Shown: positions 24,401-36,000 of the stretch, one piece after another | How positions within the stretch are numbered: the stretch's first letter is position 1 | Layout: each line of letters starts with the position of its first letter | Assembly (NCBI GenBank): GCA_027028005.1 | Contig: JALVKE010000047.1 | Location: forward strand, 1-42,573 | Direction: 5' to 3' | Length of the DNA: 42,573 bases | Origin: Persephonella sp. | Lineage (GTDB): Bacteria > Aquificota > Aquificia > Aquificales > Hydrogenothermaceae | Translations under genes and position numbers: made by a program | Notes under the pieces: model-generated | Seen by the model: only the letters and a program-made list of their open reading frames with translations | What the model was told of the DNA's origin: nothing | Database searches by the model: none

Positions 24401-25175
24401 AGGAGATCCTTCAAGTGTTTTTGCAGATGTATATCCTGGGGAGATGCATAAAGTAAACTTTGCACTAGCACCGTTTAAACCGGAGATGGAAATATTCCAA
24501 ACAGTGAAAAAAATCAAAGGAAAAATAAAGATTGAGAGAGGAATTGAAGATATACTTGTAGATCCTATAGATGAAAAAATAAGAATAAAGAATTTTGTTT
24601 TTATAAAGAACAATACAGATAAACCTATCTATGAAGTTGCCTATATAGAAACATCCTCTGCAATACCTCTTAAAGGAACATCTTACATAAATAGTTCTCC
24701 TTTTAAAGATCCACAGATAAAAGGAAATACATTTAGATGGAATATTCCTCTTATTCTTCCTAAAGAAAAAGTAAAGATAACATGGCTAAGTGCTTATAAA
24801 GGGGAAAAATTAGAGCCAAAAGCAAAAATAAGCCTTAAGCTGAATCCTTCAGATAAGGATGTATTTATACCTGTTAATATTCCTGTTGAGTTTAAACCTA
24901 TAAGTAGCGGAACCTATAACGTTACAGTTTACTTTGACTTTGGAAGTTCTCAGCTTACAGATGAGGCAAAAAGATCTTTAATGAAAGTAGTAAACTTTCT
25001 AAAAAAACACAAGTTTACACATGTTTATATAAATATAAAAGGACATACAGATGCTGTTAGAGTTGTAAATCCAAAGATAAAAACAAATACAAATCTATCA
25101 TTGCTTAGGGCAGAGGCTGTGAAAGCTTTTCTAAAAAAACATTTAGTAGATTTAAAAAGGGTTGAGATAAGATGA
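21408..25175 (+). CDS. DUF11/SdrD-like surface protein with C-terminal OmpA-like domain (1255 aa)
   Basis: DUF11 motifs, SdrD-B-like FGKVFIDQNKNGIHDENEPVIKGAKIYL, OmpA-like VYFDFGSSQLTDEAKRSL...GHTDAV. Confidence 0.82.
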   Translation: MHFFRYTILALLIVYTSFAITPAGILISNTAKIEYEDKDGFKYKELSNTVSVKVLQVYGIDIYPNYQTITALPNSYIYLSYRLKNTGNGEDRYTLNVKNEVTDDTDIQDLKIFIDKNENGKLDPGEQRYDNANPPVIEANGYVPLLVVGKTSNTNGISKVRLEGVSLGNDKVSDTENIAEIKLEKNKAFDVTKNTGKTEVFPGEKIDFTILAENNGTEVEKGVNIDTDIDNDGSPETLKGVLIEDKISKYLSFISASKAPVNSKVLYKGDNDSYWKDDITKITGPLRYIGLFINSLDPDQQAKLDLIFKVHEDTPAENIDNIAVLKTSVGDINSNIVTVKIKEKLAISIDDTDDNDSFTGSNRYTDSDDSMIIYSMSSGKGLYVDFINEAWNLGNKEQVINITWDKGSSKNIDPNIMHVTFLDINGNPLTDTNNDDYIDVGIVKPGERVKFITRVYVEERSFKDVVIAVKGFTENVTDFTFDIIKDIQPATAKVKVLTTIQTKLGFEPLRKHRVAVFEFDNDGKLLSKKPAILWTDENGYILYDNEGNIKTLYDVLEDNKKYRITVYGKYKDREYTLSPYIEKRFFDAVENTGEEKCWNRTGLEIPCDDKRKDIVRIKVLSDGTKELQFPLDPAGYVYDSLTNERIENACVYFFRCSDETCNTYILVDNDLLDLHTNPVTGYQTNPQLTSKSYTLDNDAIFEFVFRNFVPALRGWYFLEVDFNCIGSNPALKDKYTPIKLQKDKIWDPYNYKPYRGEKFYIDETFPQSIPVIIPLGRPANGKLIVEKSVYPSIASIGDFVKWKITVKNKGTSPVFDIDTTDYLPRGFRYRNNTTKIEGNSSSDPLVSSNGRRLTWTIGNLNPGESKTIEFYTSIITSVQEGRLKNIAYAEGWSDNLHTSKIRSNEGFAYIKITKGIFTDKGYIFGKVFIDQNKNGIHDENEPVIKGAKIYLDNGRYAVTDIEGKYHFDNLNPRTYVVKIDKASIPKGAKLLITGNRNAGDPSSVFADVYPGEMHKVNFALAPFKPEMEIFQTVKKIKGKIKIERGIEDILVDPIDEKIRIKNFVFIKNNTDKPIYEVAYIETSSAIPLKGTSYINSSPFKDPQIKGNTFRWNIPLILPKEKVKITWLSAYKGEKLEPKAKISLKLNPSDKDVFIPVNIPVEFKPISSGTYNVTVYFDFGSSQLTDEAKRSLMKVVNFLKKHKFTHVYINIKGHTDAVRVVNPKIKTNTNLSLLRAEAVKAFLKKHLVDLKRVEIR

Positions 25176-28100
25176 AAAAAGTAGGATTAACATTTTTAGG
25201 AACTTCTTTAGCATTTGCTAATGCCTTTGGAGAGGGCTTACAGAAGGTATACTCTATACAGATAGGAGCATACAGTAAGAAAGAAAATGCAGAAAGGGCG
25301 CTAAAATCACTCCCCAAAGAGCTAAAAAAAGAAGCTTTCATATATGTTAATGAGGAAGGTTTCTACACGGTAAGAATTGGAAAGGCAAAGAGCTATAAGG
25401 ACATATTAAGAGAAAAGAAACTTTTAAAAAGATACAAAATAAAAGGTTTTATATCAAAAACTCTTATAGCAAATGAGAGGAAAAAACAGGTAGCTAATAA
25501 ACCAAAATCAGAGAAAAAAACTAAAGGTACAGAGATAGCAACTCCTTCAAAATTTTACTCAATCCAGTTGGGAGCTTTTAGCACAGAGTATAACGCTTTA
25601 AAGTTTATTAAAAGACTGCCAGAAGAGTTAAGAAATTTAGCGTTTGTATATAAAAATAGAAAAGGTTTTTATACAGTAAGAGTTGGAAAGGTTGGAAATA
25701 CAAATCTTTTAAAACCATTAAAAGCTTTACTGAAAAAGTATAGATTAAAAGGTTTTGTTGTAAAAACAGAAGTAAAGCAAAGATATAAACCAGAAAAAGA
25801 AGAAGCTATAATTCAGGTAAAAAAAACAGTAAAAGGAAAAGAAATTGCTATTACTAATGCAGATAAAATTGTTTCTCAAAAAAAGAGAATCAAACCAAAA
25901 AAACCAACAAATGTCTATTCAATCTTAGTAGCTATAACAACAAATAAAGATATAGCAAAGGAAATAGCTAATGAATATAGGCAGAAGTTTTCTCTAAAAA
26001 CATTTATAAAAGAAAAATATGTAGGATTAGGCAAAAAAGAATACTATGTTTATCTTGGCGAATTTACTTCTGAGAAAGAAGCAAGAAAATTTATGGAAAG
26101 AAACCTGAAGGGTCATTATCCCATTGAGATTATTGAAACACATGTAGAAAAAGAGGATATTCTATATAAAGAGGCTGAAAAACCTCTTCTAAAAAAACAA
26201 AACGAACTAGATAAAAGCAAATATACCTCTAATGAAGAACTAAAAGCTATATACTCTATCCTTGTATTGAAAACAAAGGATAAAAAAGATGCAGAAACAT
26301 TAAAAACATCTCTAGAAGCAAAGTTTCCAGATAAAAAGGTTTATATAAAAGAAAAGATACTAGAGTTCAAAGAAAAAGAATACTACGTTTACCTTGGTGA
26401 GTTTTTATCTCCAGAAGAAGCAAAAAGGTTTGCCCACAGATTTGGTATAAAAACAGAAAGTATAGATGTAATAGAGTATGTAGATATAGAGAAAGATAAA
26501 ATCAATGGTAAAGAAACAGTAATAAAAGAAGAGGCAAAGGATACATTAGAACCTGTAGTTGAGAATAGAATATCTCCAGAAGGAACACCTGAAAACAGGA
26601 GAGCTGAGATAACTGTAATTCCTTTTAGTACATCCGCTAAAGAGATTGATTTATCTAATTACATAGATAAAGGTATATATATCCTTAATATATGGTTTCC
26701 CAAAATTCATTACCTTGAAAAGATCAAAGATGTAGCTCTTATATTCAAACCTCCGAAAGGTTTTAGTTATGTGTTAAATAGTGCAGTATTAAATGATAAA
26801 CATGTGTATCCAAGGAAAGTAGGAAATTATTACATTGTAAAAATTCCTGAGATAAAAGGATCACAGGAGATAGACTTTAAACTTCAGTTTCTTGTAAAAA
26901 ACAAAATAAAACTTGAAAATATGCCTGTCTTTCTCATAGCAAAGGATCAGGCAGGACATCCTATAAAGATATATGGATTTGATAAGTTTAAAGAAGAAGC
27001 TAAAGAAGTTTTAAATATATATGAAAATAAAAATATTATACATCCAGCAACTGTAAAGAAGACTGTAACAACAGGTATTATCTATCCTGAAAAAGACACT
27101 ATTCAAGTTAAAGAAACAACAGATATAGTTGTAGAAGTTCCTAAAGATGCTAGATATTTTCTCTATGTAAACGGAAAAAGAGTAACAAAGTCGCATATTG
27201 GGGAAGAGGTAACAAAAGGAAATGTAAAAACAATAAAGTATGTAGGAATAAAACTTGAAAAAGGTGAAAATGAAGTATTACTGAAGATAGACGGAAAAGA
27301 ATACAAAAGAAAGATAACAGTATCTGACATAGTATCAAAGATAAGGGTAAATGTATACCCTGAAAAACCACAGGCAGATGGAAAAACACCAGTTTATGTA
27401 AGTATTGAACTTCTAGATAAGGACGGCGTTCCTATAAAAGATACAACATTTGTTGAAGTGTATGTTGATAAAGGTGATATATGGGATGAATCAACAGGAG
27501 AGTGGATAAAAGTAGGAAGTGAGCCTTTAAAAGTTAAGGCTTATAACGGAAAAGCTGTAGTAAAACTTTCTCCAGCTTCATCAACAGAAGAGAGAAGACT
27601 CAAGATTTTTTATGGAGAGATAGAGAAGGAATATACAGTCAGATTTTATCCAGAAAAAAGACCGTGGATTGTTGTTGGTAATCTTGAAGGAGGTGTAGGA
27701 ATTGGAGATACAAAAAACAATCCTCAGCAGACAAAAATGCCTTTTAAACATAAAGATGGAACAAGATTAGAAGGGAAAGGTTCTGTATTTGCAAAAGGAA
27801 GTGTGAAAAACTATACAGTGACATTAAGATACCAGACAGAAAAACCTGATAATGTTCTTATGAACCAGAATATACCTTCAACAGAAGAAAATCAGTATTA
27901 CCCTGTTTATGGAGATGATACAGAGCAGTACTTTGAGGCAAGAAGTAAAAACAGGCTTTTCCTTAAGGTAGAGAAAGACCTTTCATATCTAATGTTTGGA
28001 GATTACACAACAAACATAGGTTCTGACCTTGAGTTTAATAGATATAACAGAACATTCAATGGATTAGACCTTAATCTCCAAAAAGATAAGGATTACAGAA

Positions 28101-29998
28101 TTCAGAGTTTTATAACAAAGAATGGACAGGAGCAGTTAAAAGAAGAATTCCAGGGAAAAGGAATATCTGGACCTTACTTCTTTAAAAATCCTGTCAGACC
28201 ATACTCAGAAAGGGTATGGATAGAAACAAGAGACAGATACAATCCAAATATCATAATAAAAAGAGAAGAACTTCACAGATTTACTGACTACACAATAAAT
28301 TATGAAGAAGGCTTTATCATCTTCCACGAGCCTATAAAACAGTACGATGACAACTTTAATCCAAACTATATCGTTACGGTATATGAAACAGATGATCTTC
28401 AGGAAGAAAAATACACATATGGATTAAGAGGTGAAAAAAGCTTCTTAAATGGAAATCTAAGATTTGGTCTAACAGGAATAAAAGAAGAACACGTTTTAAC
28501 AGATAAAAAGCTTTACGGTGCAGATGTTTTATATGAAACAGATAAACTTAGACTTTTAGGGGAGATCTCAAGAACAGAAACAGATAATGATGGAGTAGCT
28601 GGGAAAGTAGAAGGTAGATATACCTTTAATCAGTACTTTTCTGTAGGTGGTTACTACAAAAGAGTACAGGAAGGATATCAGAACTTGTCTGCTGTAACTG
28701 CAGATCAGGGATATGAAACATACGGAGCAAACATTACAGCAACAACAAAAGATGGAAAAACAAGAGTAACAGCTGAAGGAGTTGTAGAAAATAGGGATAT
28801 AGACAGAAAAACTGGAAGCTTAATGTTAGACCATAAGGTAAATAATAAGCTTTCTTTTACTCTTGGTGGAAGAATTCATAAAGAAACCAATACATTAGGA
28901 ACAGATACAAGAGCATTAGCTATAGCAGGACTAACATACAAGCCAACAGAAAAACTTTCTATATCTCTAAGAAGAGAACAGGCTATAAAAAAAGACATAG
29001 CAAGTGCCTATTATCCAACAAGAACAATAGGTAGGGTAGACTACAGATTTTCAAACTGGTTCAGTTCTTACCTGCAGTCTGAGTATCAGGAAAGAGCTGA
29101 CAAAGATGTTTCTCTAACAACATTAGGACTTGAAGGAAGACTAAAAGAAAATACAACAGCCTTCTCAAAATATACCATAGACGACGGAGCAAGTGGATGG
29201 AGAACCCAGTCCCACATAGGTTTAAACCATCTATTTAAGATAACAAATAAGCTAACAGGAGATATATCTGTTGAGAATGTTAATACTTTCTCAGGTGATG
29301 ACACTGGAGACTACACAGCTTTAGCAGTAAGAGGAGCTTACCTGCAAAACAAAAGGTACAAGCTTTCAGCAGGATATGAAATAAGATTTGGAGATTTTCA
29401 ACCTAATCACCTTCTCACCCTTGGGGGTATAACAAAGGTAGGAAAAGCAGGAACTCTTCTATTGAGAGAGAGATACTTTAAAAATGAAAAACAGCAAAAT
29501 GACTTACTACTTGGCTTTGCTTACAGACCTGTTGAAAGTGATGTATGGAACTCTCTGTTTAAGCTCAGATGGAAGTATGCAAAGGGAGAGCTTTACAATA
29601 ACAAATACATAGGTTCTTTCCATCTTAACATTCAACCAAATAGAAAACTAAGAACAGCATGGCAGTACGCTTTCAAATATACTTCAGGAGGTTCAATAGG
29701 AAACTCTTTCATAGATCTTTATAGAGGAAGATTTTCTTACGATATAACAGACAGAATTGATATAGGTGCCCATGGTGGTATCCTCTGGGATCACAAGAAT
29801 AAAAACTATTCTTATGCTTATGGTCCAGAAATTGGATACACACTATTTAGAAACTTCTGGATAAGCCTTGGATACAACGTTCAGGGCTTCCATGATGATG
29901 ACTTTGAGGAAGCTAACTACTGGGCAAAAGGTGCTTATTTGAAGTTCAGATTAAAGTTTGACGAAGATTTATTCAAAAAAATTTTTAATGAAAAATAG
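25172..29998 (+). CDS. Multi-SPOR, Ig-like (Big/invasin-type) and outer-membrane beta-barrel protein (1608 aa)
   Basis: Signal peptide; four SPOR-like repeats; VNVYPEKPQADGKTPVYVSIELLDKDG Ig-like motif; ~700-aa amphipathic beta-strand C-terminus (GDYTTNIGSDLEFNRYNRTFNGLDLNLQ...); ATGA overlap with upstream gene. Confidence 0.78.
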   Translation: MKKVGLTFLGTSLAFANAFGEGLQKVYSIQIGAYSKKENAERALKSLPKELKKEAFIYVNEEGFYTVRIGKAKSYKDILREKKLLKRYKIKGFISKTLIANERKKQVANKPKSEKKTKGTEIATPSKFYSIQLGAFSTEYNALKFIKRLPEELRNLAFVYKNRKGFYTVRVGKVGNTNLLKPLKALLKKYRLKGFVVKTEVKQRYKPEKEEAIIQVKKTVKGKEIAITNADKIVSQKKRIKPKKPTNVYSILVAITTNKDIAKEIANEYRQKFSLKTFIKEKYVGLGKKEYYVYLGEFTSEKEARKFMERNLKGHYPIEIIETHVEKEDILYKEAEKPLLKKQNELDKSKYTSNEELKAIYSILVLKTKDKKDAETLKTSLEAKFPDKKVYIKEKILEFKEKEYYVYLGEFLSPEEAKRFAHRFGIKTESIDVIEYVDIEKDKINGKETVIKEEAKDTLEPVVENRISPEGTPENRRAEITVIPFSTSAKEIDLSNYIDKGIYILNIWFPKIHYLEKIKDVALIFKPPKGFSYVLNSAVLNDKHVYPRKVGNYYIVKIPEIKGSQEIDFKLQFLVKNKIKLENMPVFLIAKDQAGHPIKIYGFDKFKEEAKEVLNIYENKNIIHPATVKKTVTTGIIYPEKDTIQVKETTDIVVEVPKDARYFLYVNGKRVTKSHIGEEVTKGNVKTIKYVGIKLEKGENEVLLKIDGKEYKRKITVSDIVSKIRVNVYPEKPQADGKTPVYVSIELLDKDGVPIKDTTFVEVYVDKGDIWDESTGEWIKVGSEPLKVKAYNGKAVVKLSPASSTEERRLKIFYGEIEKEYTVRFYPEKRPWIVVGNLEGGVGIGDTKNNPQQTKMPFKHKDGTRLEGKGSVFAKGSVKNYTVTLRYQTEKPDNVLMNQNIPSTEENQYYPVYGDDTEQYFEARSKNRLFLKVEKDLSYLMFGDYTTNIGSDLEFNRYNRTFNGLDLNLQKDKDYRIQSFITKNGQEQLKEEFQGKGISGPYFFKNPVRPYSERVWIETRDRYNPNIIIKREELHRFTDYTINYEEGFIIFHEPIKQYDDNFNPNYIVTVYETDDLQEEKYTYGLRGEKSFLNGNLRFGLTGIKEEHVLTDKKLYGADVLYETDKLRLLGEISRTETDNDGVAGKVEGRYTFNQYFSVGGYYKRVQEGYQNLSAVTADQGYETYGANITATTKDGKTRVTAEGVVENRDIDRKTGSLMLDHKVNNKLSFTLGGRIHKETNTLGTDTRALAIAGLTYKPTEKLSISLRREQAIKKDIASAYYPTRTIGRVDYRFSNWFSSYLQSEYQERADKDVSLTTLGLEGRLKENTTAFSKYTIDDGASGWRTQSHIGLNHLFKITNKLTGDISVENVNTFSGDDTGDYTALAVRGAYLQNKRYKLSAGYEIRFGDFQPNHLLTLGGITKVGKAGTLLLRERYFKNEKQQNDLLLGFAYRPVESDVWNSLFKLRWKYAKGELYNNKYIGSFHLNIQPNRKLRTAWQYAFKYTSGGSIGNSFIDLYRGRFSYDITDRIDIGAHGGILWDHKNKNYSYAYGPEIGYTLFRNFWISLGYNVQGFHDDDFEEANYWAKGAYLKFRLKFDEDLFKKIFNEK
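25247..26479 (+). repeat. Four SPOR-like domains (approx. 25247-25462, 25553-25768, 25913-26140, 26249-26479)
   Basis: Repeated (V/F/I)YSI(Q/L)...(Y)(T/Y)V(R/Y)(I/V/L)G pattern in the translation; repeats 1+2 and 3+4 form two similar pairs. Confidence 0.7.
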
Positions 29999-30004
29999 AA
30001 ACAG

Positions 30005-33000
30005 ATGAGGACAGGTATGAAGATAACTTCACAAAAATCAAAGTTGGTAGCCTTTTTATTTATTCTTTTACCATTAATAAAAGCTAATGCTATAAATCTT
30101 GATTTTTCAGATAACACTCTTATTAGTTGTAATCATTCAGATAATGATGAAGGTAAATATTGTATTTACAATGTTGCAAGTGGAGTTTATGCGAAAGTAA
30201 AACTTGTAAAAGAGCTTAATGCAGATGTTACACATTTTGATGATAATAACTATGGAGAAGATAAAGCATTTCAGCCTATAGTAATTGGTATAAAAAACAA
30301 AGATTGGGGATACGGCGATTTTGAAATAACATTCTGGAAAGATTCTTCTGCAACACAACCACTTTACTTAGATTTAGTTCAGGCAACAGCTGTTGATGTG
30401 GATGGTGACGGTTCAGGAAGTGAGAAAGAAGGAGCAGGCTTTTTCAACTTTATATCTTATACTTTGGAATCAAATACAAACTTAGATTCTGTGAGACCTT
30501 TTAAGAAAAATAACCTTTATAGATTTTCCTCTTCTAACTATACAAATCAACCAGGAATCGATTATACAAAAACGGAGAATATGGTCTCTGTTCTGTACAA
30601 AAAAGTTCACCTAATCAAATACAGAGCTTATGTTTATAATAATCTTGATTCAGGAAACACAAGTGGAAGACTTTTCTCAATATATTTTGGAGATTCTTAC
30701 AACGGAAATCCTTTTCCTAATTGGTCAAATCCTCAAACTACAAAAGTAGGGATTAGTATCTTAGGAAGAATAATCGAAGATATTAATGGAGACGGTCAGA
30801 TTGATTCAACAGATGTGGGGATAAATAACATTACAGTAAAAGCTTATATGGATGATGGGGATTCAAATCCAGAAAATTCAGAAAGCTACAAGTATAAAAT
30901 AACAACTGGGGAATATAATGGAAAAACAGGTTTTTACTCTTTTACAGTCCCTATTAACAAAACTTACTGGATAGCTGTAAACTCAAAAGATATTCCTGCT
31001 TCAGCAGGTCTAAACTCCAGCTTTTCAAGAGGAGATATATGGGCTGAACAGACATACGGTGGAAATTATGTATTATGTGATACAGATGCTAACTCCTCAA
31101 CAGCTCCTGTTCAGCTTACTCAAGGAGGAGCATGTTTTGGTGGTAGAAATGGGGATAAATCTGACGGCTTTTACGATGATTCCCTCTCTAAAGCTGAGCA
31201 TTTGGCAAAAATAGACGCAAATACATCAGATATAACAGATGTTGATTTTGGATTTTCCTTTAACGTTGTAACAAATATAAACGATCAGGATGACGAAGAT
31301 ATTGACGGAAATAATAGGACGTGTCAGGGATGTTTGAGACAGTTCATACAGAATGCTAATGCTATTTCAGGTCCAAATGCTATGAGATTTGTTCCTACTA
31401 TTCCTATGAATGAATCAAACTGGTGGAAAATAATTTTAAATATCACAGCAGGAGCTTCTGCAGATTCAGATGATTATTCACTTCCACCTATAACAGATGA
31501 TTTTACAATTATAGATGGAACAGCTTATGACTATCAGAATGGAACATCTGTTAGAGATACAAATGCAGGTACAAGCGGTCATAGTGGAGAAAAGGTAGGT
31601 GTTGGAGATGACGGTTTGGAAAATACAGGGGATGAAGCTAAACTTCCTAATTTCAATAAACCTGAACTAGAGATAGACATAGATGGTAGAGGTTTTGGTT
31701 TTACAATAAAAGCTAGCAATATAACCATTAGAAATATAGCTATTCAACATTCTGATGATGATAAACCAGATACAGCTCTTATAAGAGTTGAAAATGGAAT
31801 AGGTAATCTTGTAGAAGGATGTTTTATAGGAACAAAGGCAGATGGAAGTGATCCAAATACAAATTCAAGACTTGGAATAAACACTTTCCATGGAACAACA
31901 ACAGATATAAGAGATAACTATATAGCCTATTTATCTGATACAGGAATTCAGATGGAAGGTGAAGGGGTTGTTGAATACAACGATATATATCGTATTGGCT
32001 ATTCAAATGAATGTGGCGATGGTATATCCACTGAATTTATTTCAAACCATCCTACAGGAACAAGGGATAAGTCTAAATTAGTGTTTAGATACAACAGAAT
32101 AGAAAAAACAGCAGCATACGGTATAGATACTTGGAAATATCCAGGAGCAATGACATCTTCAAATAATACTATTTTAAATACAGGGCAGGGAAATAAAGAT
32201 GGAAATCTATGTGGAAATTCCTCTACAGGTTTTGAGCAGGGAGGAATAAGAGTATTTGGAATAGGAAATGAAATAAAAGAAAATCTTATACATGATGTTC
32301 CTGGAAATGGGATAGTGCTTGCATCAATTGGTAATTCAACGAAACAAAATCTTATATCGAAAAATGTTTTCTATAATACAGGAGGTATATCTATAGATAT
32401 AGATCTAACTCATACCGGTTCTACAGACAATCCAAATGGAGATGGTGTTACTCCAAATAACGGAGTAATAGATGATAACAAGATTAATATAGAATTAGAC
32501 TATCCTGTAATAACTTTAGCAGAAGTATCAGATGGGACCTTACACATAACTGGGTATATAGGTACATCTTCTCAAAAGATAACAGGAGATCACAAGATTG
32601 AGATATATAAATCAGATGACGACGGCAATAATAACGGAGAAATAGAACAAGGAGATGGAAAATCTGTAGCTCATGGAGACGGTAAATATTATCTAGGACC
32701 ATGTATAACAAAAAATGATGGAACATTTGACTGTTATGTATCTATCTCAAATGTTAATCTATCAAATGGAGATACAATTACAGCCACAGCAATTGATTCT
32801 AATAACAACACATCTGAATTTGGACCAAATACACGTGTTCAAATATCTTCAAATGCAAAAACAATTTCAGGACATATTTATGAAGATTTAAATGGTGATG
32901 GAGATCCATCAGATAAAAAAGCTCTTGAAAATGTAGTTGTTAAACTGTATGACTCTTCAGGAACTGAACTTGAAACGGCAGTTACAAATGCTAAGGGAGA

Positions 33001-36000
33001 ATTCTCTTTTAGTGTTTCTGCAAATGGGGATTACTATATTGCTGTAGATTCAAAATCTATATTACCTTCAGCAGGATTTAACAGTGGGTACAATCAATCT
33101 GATGTTTGGGCAGAACAAACATATGGTCCAGCAGGTTCTTACTGTGATAAAGATGCTAATTCTTCAACTGATCCTTTAGAACTTTCTAAAGCAGATGTTT
33201 GTTTTGGAGGCAAAAATGGAAATAAATCAGATGGTCTAAATGATGGAAATGGAAATTATGATTTTACAAAAGCTGAGCATGTTGCAAAGGTTACAGTTTC
33301 AGACAGTGATGTTTCAGGTTTAGATTTTGGATTTTCTTTTAACGTTGTAACAAATGTGAATGATACTGATGAAGATCCTAACAACAGCAGAACCTGCCAA
33401 GGATGTTTTAGACAGTTTATACAAAATGCCAACGCTATTTCTGGCCAAAACACTTTAAGGTTTGTTCCTACTGTTCAGGCTAACAAAACTAATTACTGGA
33501 GTATAACAACTGATAGAAGAATGTCAGATTCAGACCCTTACTCAACAGATAATACAGAACCTATTTTTAGAATAGAAGATAAAGATACTACTATAGATGG
33601 AACAGCTTACTCTTATAAAGATGGAACTACTATAGTTGACAAAAACTCAGGAACTATAGCTGGAAAAACGGTAGGGTATCTTAATACCTGCTCTATAGAC
33701 GCTTTTTCAAAACCTGAGCTAGAAATATTTACAAATGCAAGATACATAGATGATAACAACGAAAGTGCAGCATGGGATCCATACAATAATGGTGCTTCTG
33801 CATCAATATTCTATGTAAAAGGATCAAACTTTAAACTAAAAAACATCTCTGCCTACGGTGGACATTATGTTGTTTTTGTTGATGAAGCAAATAATCCAAA
33901 AATCAAAGATAACTTTCTAGGTATTCCAGCTTCAGGTCTTAAAGATCCAGGTGAAGGAAAACGTTCAAACAGAGGTGTAGCTGTTACTAGAGAAAATCCA
34001 GATAATACAATAGGATTAGTAGAACATAACCTTATTGGTTATACGCGCCTCCATGGAATTTTTACCTACAAGTTTGATGGTCAAAACAATTTCATAATAA
34101 GAGACAATATTGTTTCCAATTCAAGCCGCGGCTGGAACCATGAAAATGGTATAGGTCTTGAAGAAGGGACACAGAGAATAAAAGTTACCTGTAACTATGT
34201 GGACAGTTCCTGCGGTGTAGGTATAGAAACATGGAAATCTAATGGAGAACATACAATAGAAAGTAATACTGTTGAAAGTAACGGTCTTGAATGTGCAGAA
34301 AATACAGGTGGAGAAGAGAAAATAGGTATAAGAATAACATCTAGTGACAATATTATCAGGTACAACAAAATTATTAACAATAAAGGTCCCGGTCTAATGG
34401 TCGCTTACGACAGGGATAGAGGATTTAATCCTGAAAGAAACCTAATCTCCCAAAACTCCTTTGAAAATAATGAAAAAGTAGGAATAGATCTACTGAAAAA
34501 TGGTGAAGATATTCATGGAATTTATCCTTCAGGAGAATCTGGAGTTACACCAAACAACGGACAAAAAGATACAGATATAGGAAACAAAGGTTTAGACTAT
34601 CCTGTCTTAACATTGGCCTCTCTTTCTGAAGGAAAACTTCATTTAGAAGGTTACATAGGAAAAAAAGATAACAAACTGAAACCTTTATCAGGTAAAACAT
34701 GGATTGTAGAGATATATAAAGCTAAAGACGATGGTAATAATAATGGAGAAATAGAAGAAGGGGACGGAAAATCTGTAGCTCATGGAGAAGGTTATGAATA
34801 TTTAGGTTCTATAACCCTTTCAGATACAGATTTTAATAGTAAAAATAATTTTTCAAAAGATCTAGCAGTTAGTGGTTTAAGCGTTGGAGATAAGATTACA
34901 GCTATAACTATAGATGAGAGTAATAACACTTCCGAATTTGGTGGAAATACAAAAGTTGTTAGCAACGTTATTTACGGATATATCTATCACGATGGATATA
35001 ATCCTGAAAATCAATCTTTTATAAGACCTAATGGAAACAAAGACAGTTATGAAGAGTGGAAGGATAAAAATACTGCCCCAACAGTTTATATAAAACTGTG
35101 TGATAAAAATGGAAATGTTGTTGATGTTAAAGAAATTTCCGATGGAGATGGATTTTATAAATTTGAAAATGTTCAAAATGGAGTTTATATCTTAGTAGAA
35201 GATACAGATAACAATACAAATAACTGTTCTCCTTCTGATCCTTCACAGTGGATTTCAACGACACCAAACAGTATAAACGTTACTATAAACAATAGATCAA
35301 TTAATGTTAACTTTGGAGATTTTCATGGTTCAAAAATTACAGGATATGTATTTGATGATAAAGGGGATGGAACAACTAACTCCTCTTATGCAAATAACGG
35401 ACTATTTAACTCATCTGTTGAAAAAGGAATAAAAGGCGTTGAAGTTAAGGTATGTCAATCAAAAGACTGTTCTTCTTTTATAGATAAAACAGAAACTAAT
35501 AAAGATGGAGAATATACTCTTTACATACCTTATGATAGTAATTATGAAGGAAAAACTTTTTATGTTGTTGAAAAAGATAATATATCTTTCATATCAACAG
35601 GAAATACAAAAGATAATATTTCATCTTATAAAAATCCAAATAATTCAACAGTAGAAGAGAGGAATATTATTGATTTTGTTAATAATGCTGGAAATACTTA
35701 CAACAACTACAATTTTGGAGATGTAAAAAAGGTAAATATACAGCCTGAGCATTCATATACAGTTCCTTCTGGTAGCAGCCTTACAATAAAACATACAGTA
35801 ACAATAAATTCACCAGGAAAAATTTCTGTATCTCTAATTAGTGAAAAAAATCTTGTATATCTTGTTTATGATGATCCTAACTGTGATGGAAAAGCAGATG
35901 GAAATCCTATAAATCCTGTAGATAGCCTATACTCACTAAACAGCGGCAATTCAATTTCTGCTGATACAAACTACTGCCTTATACTTAAAACGGTAATACC

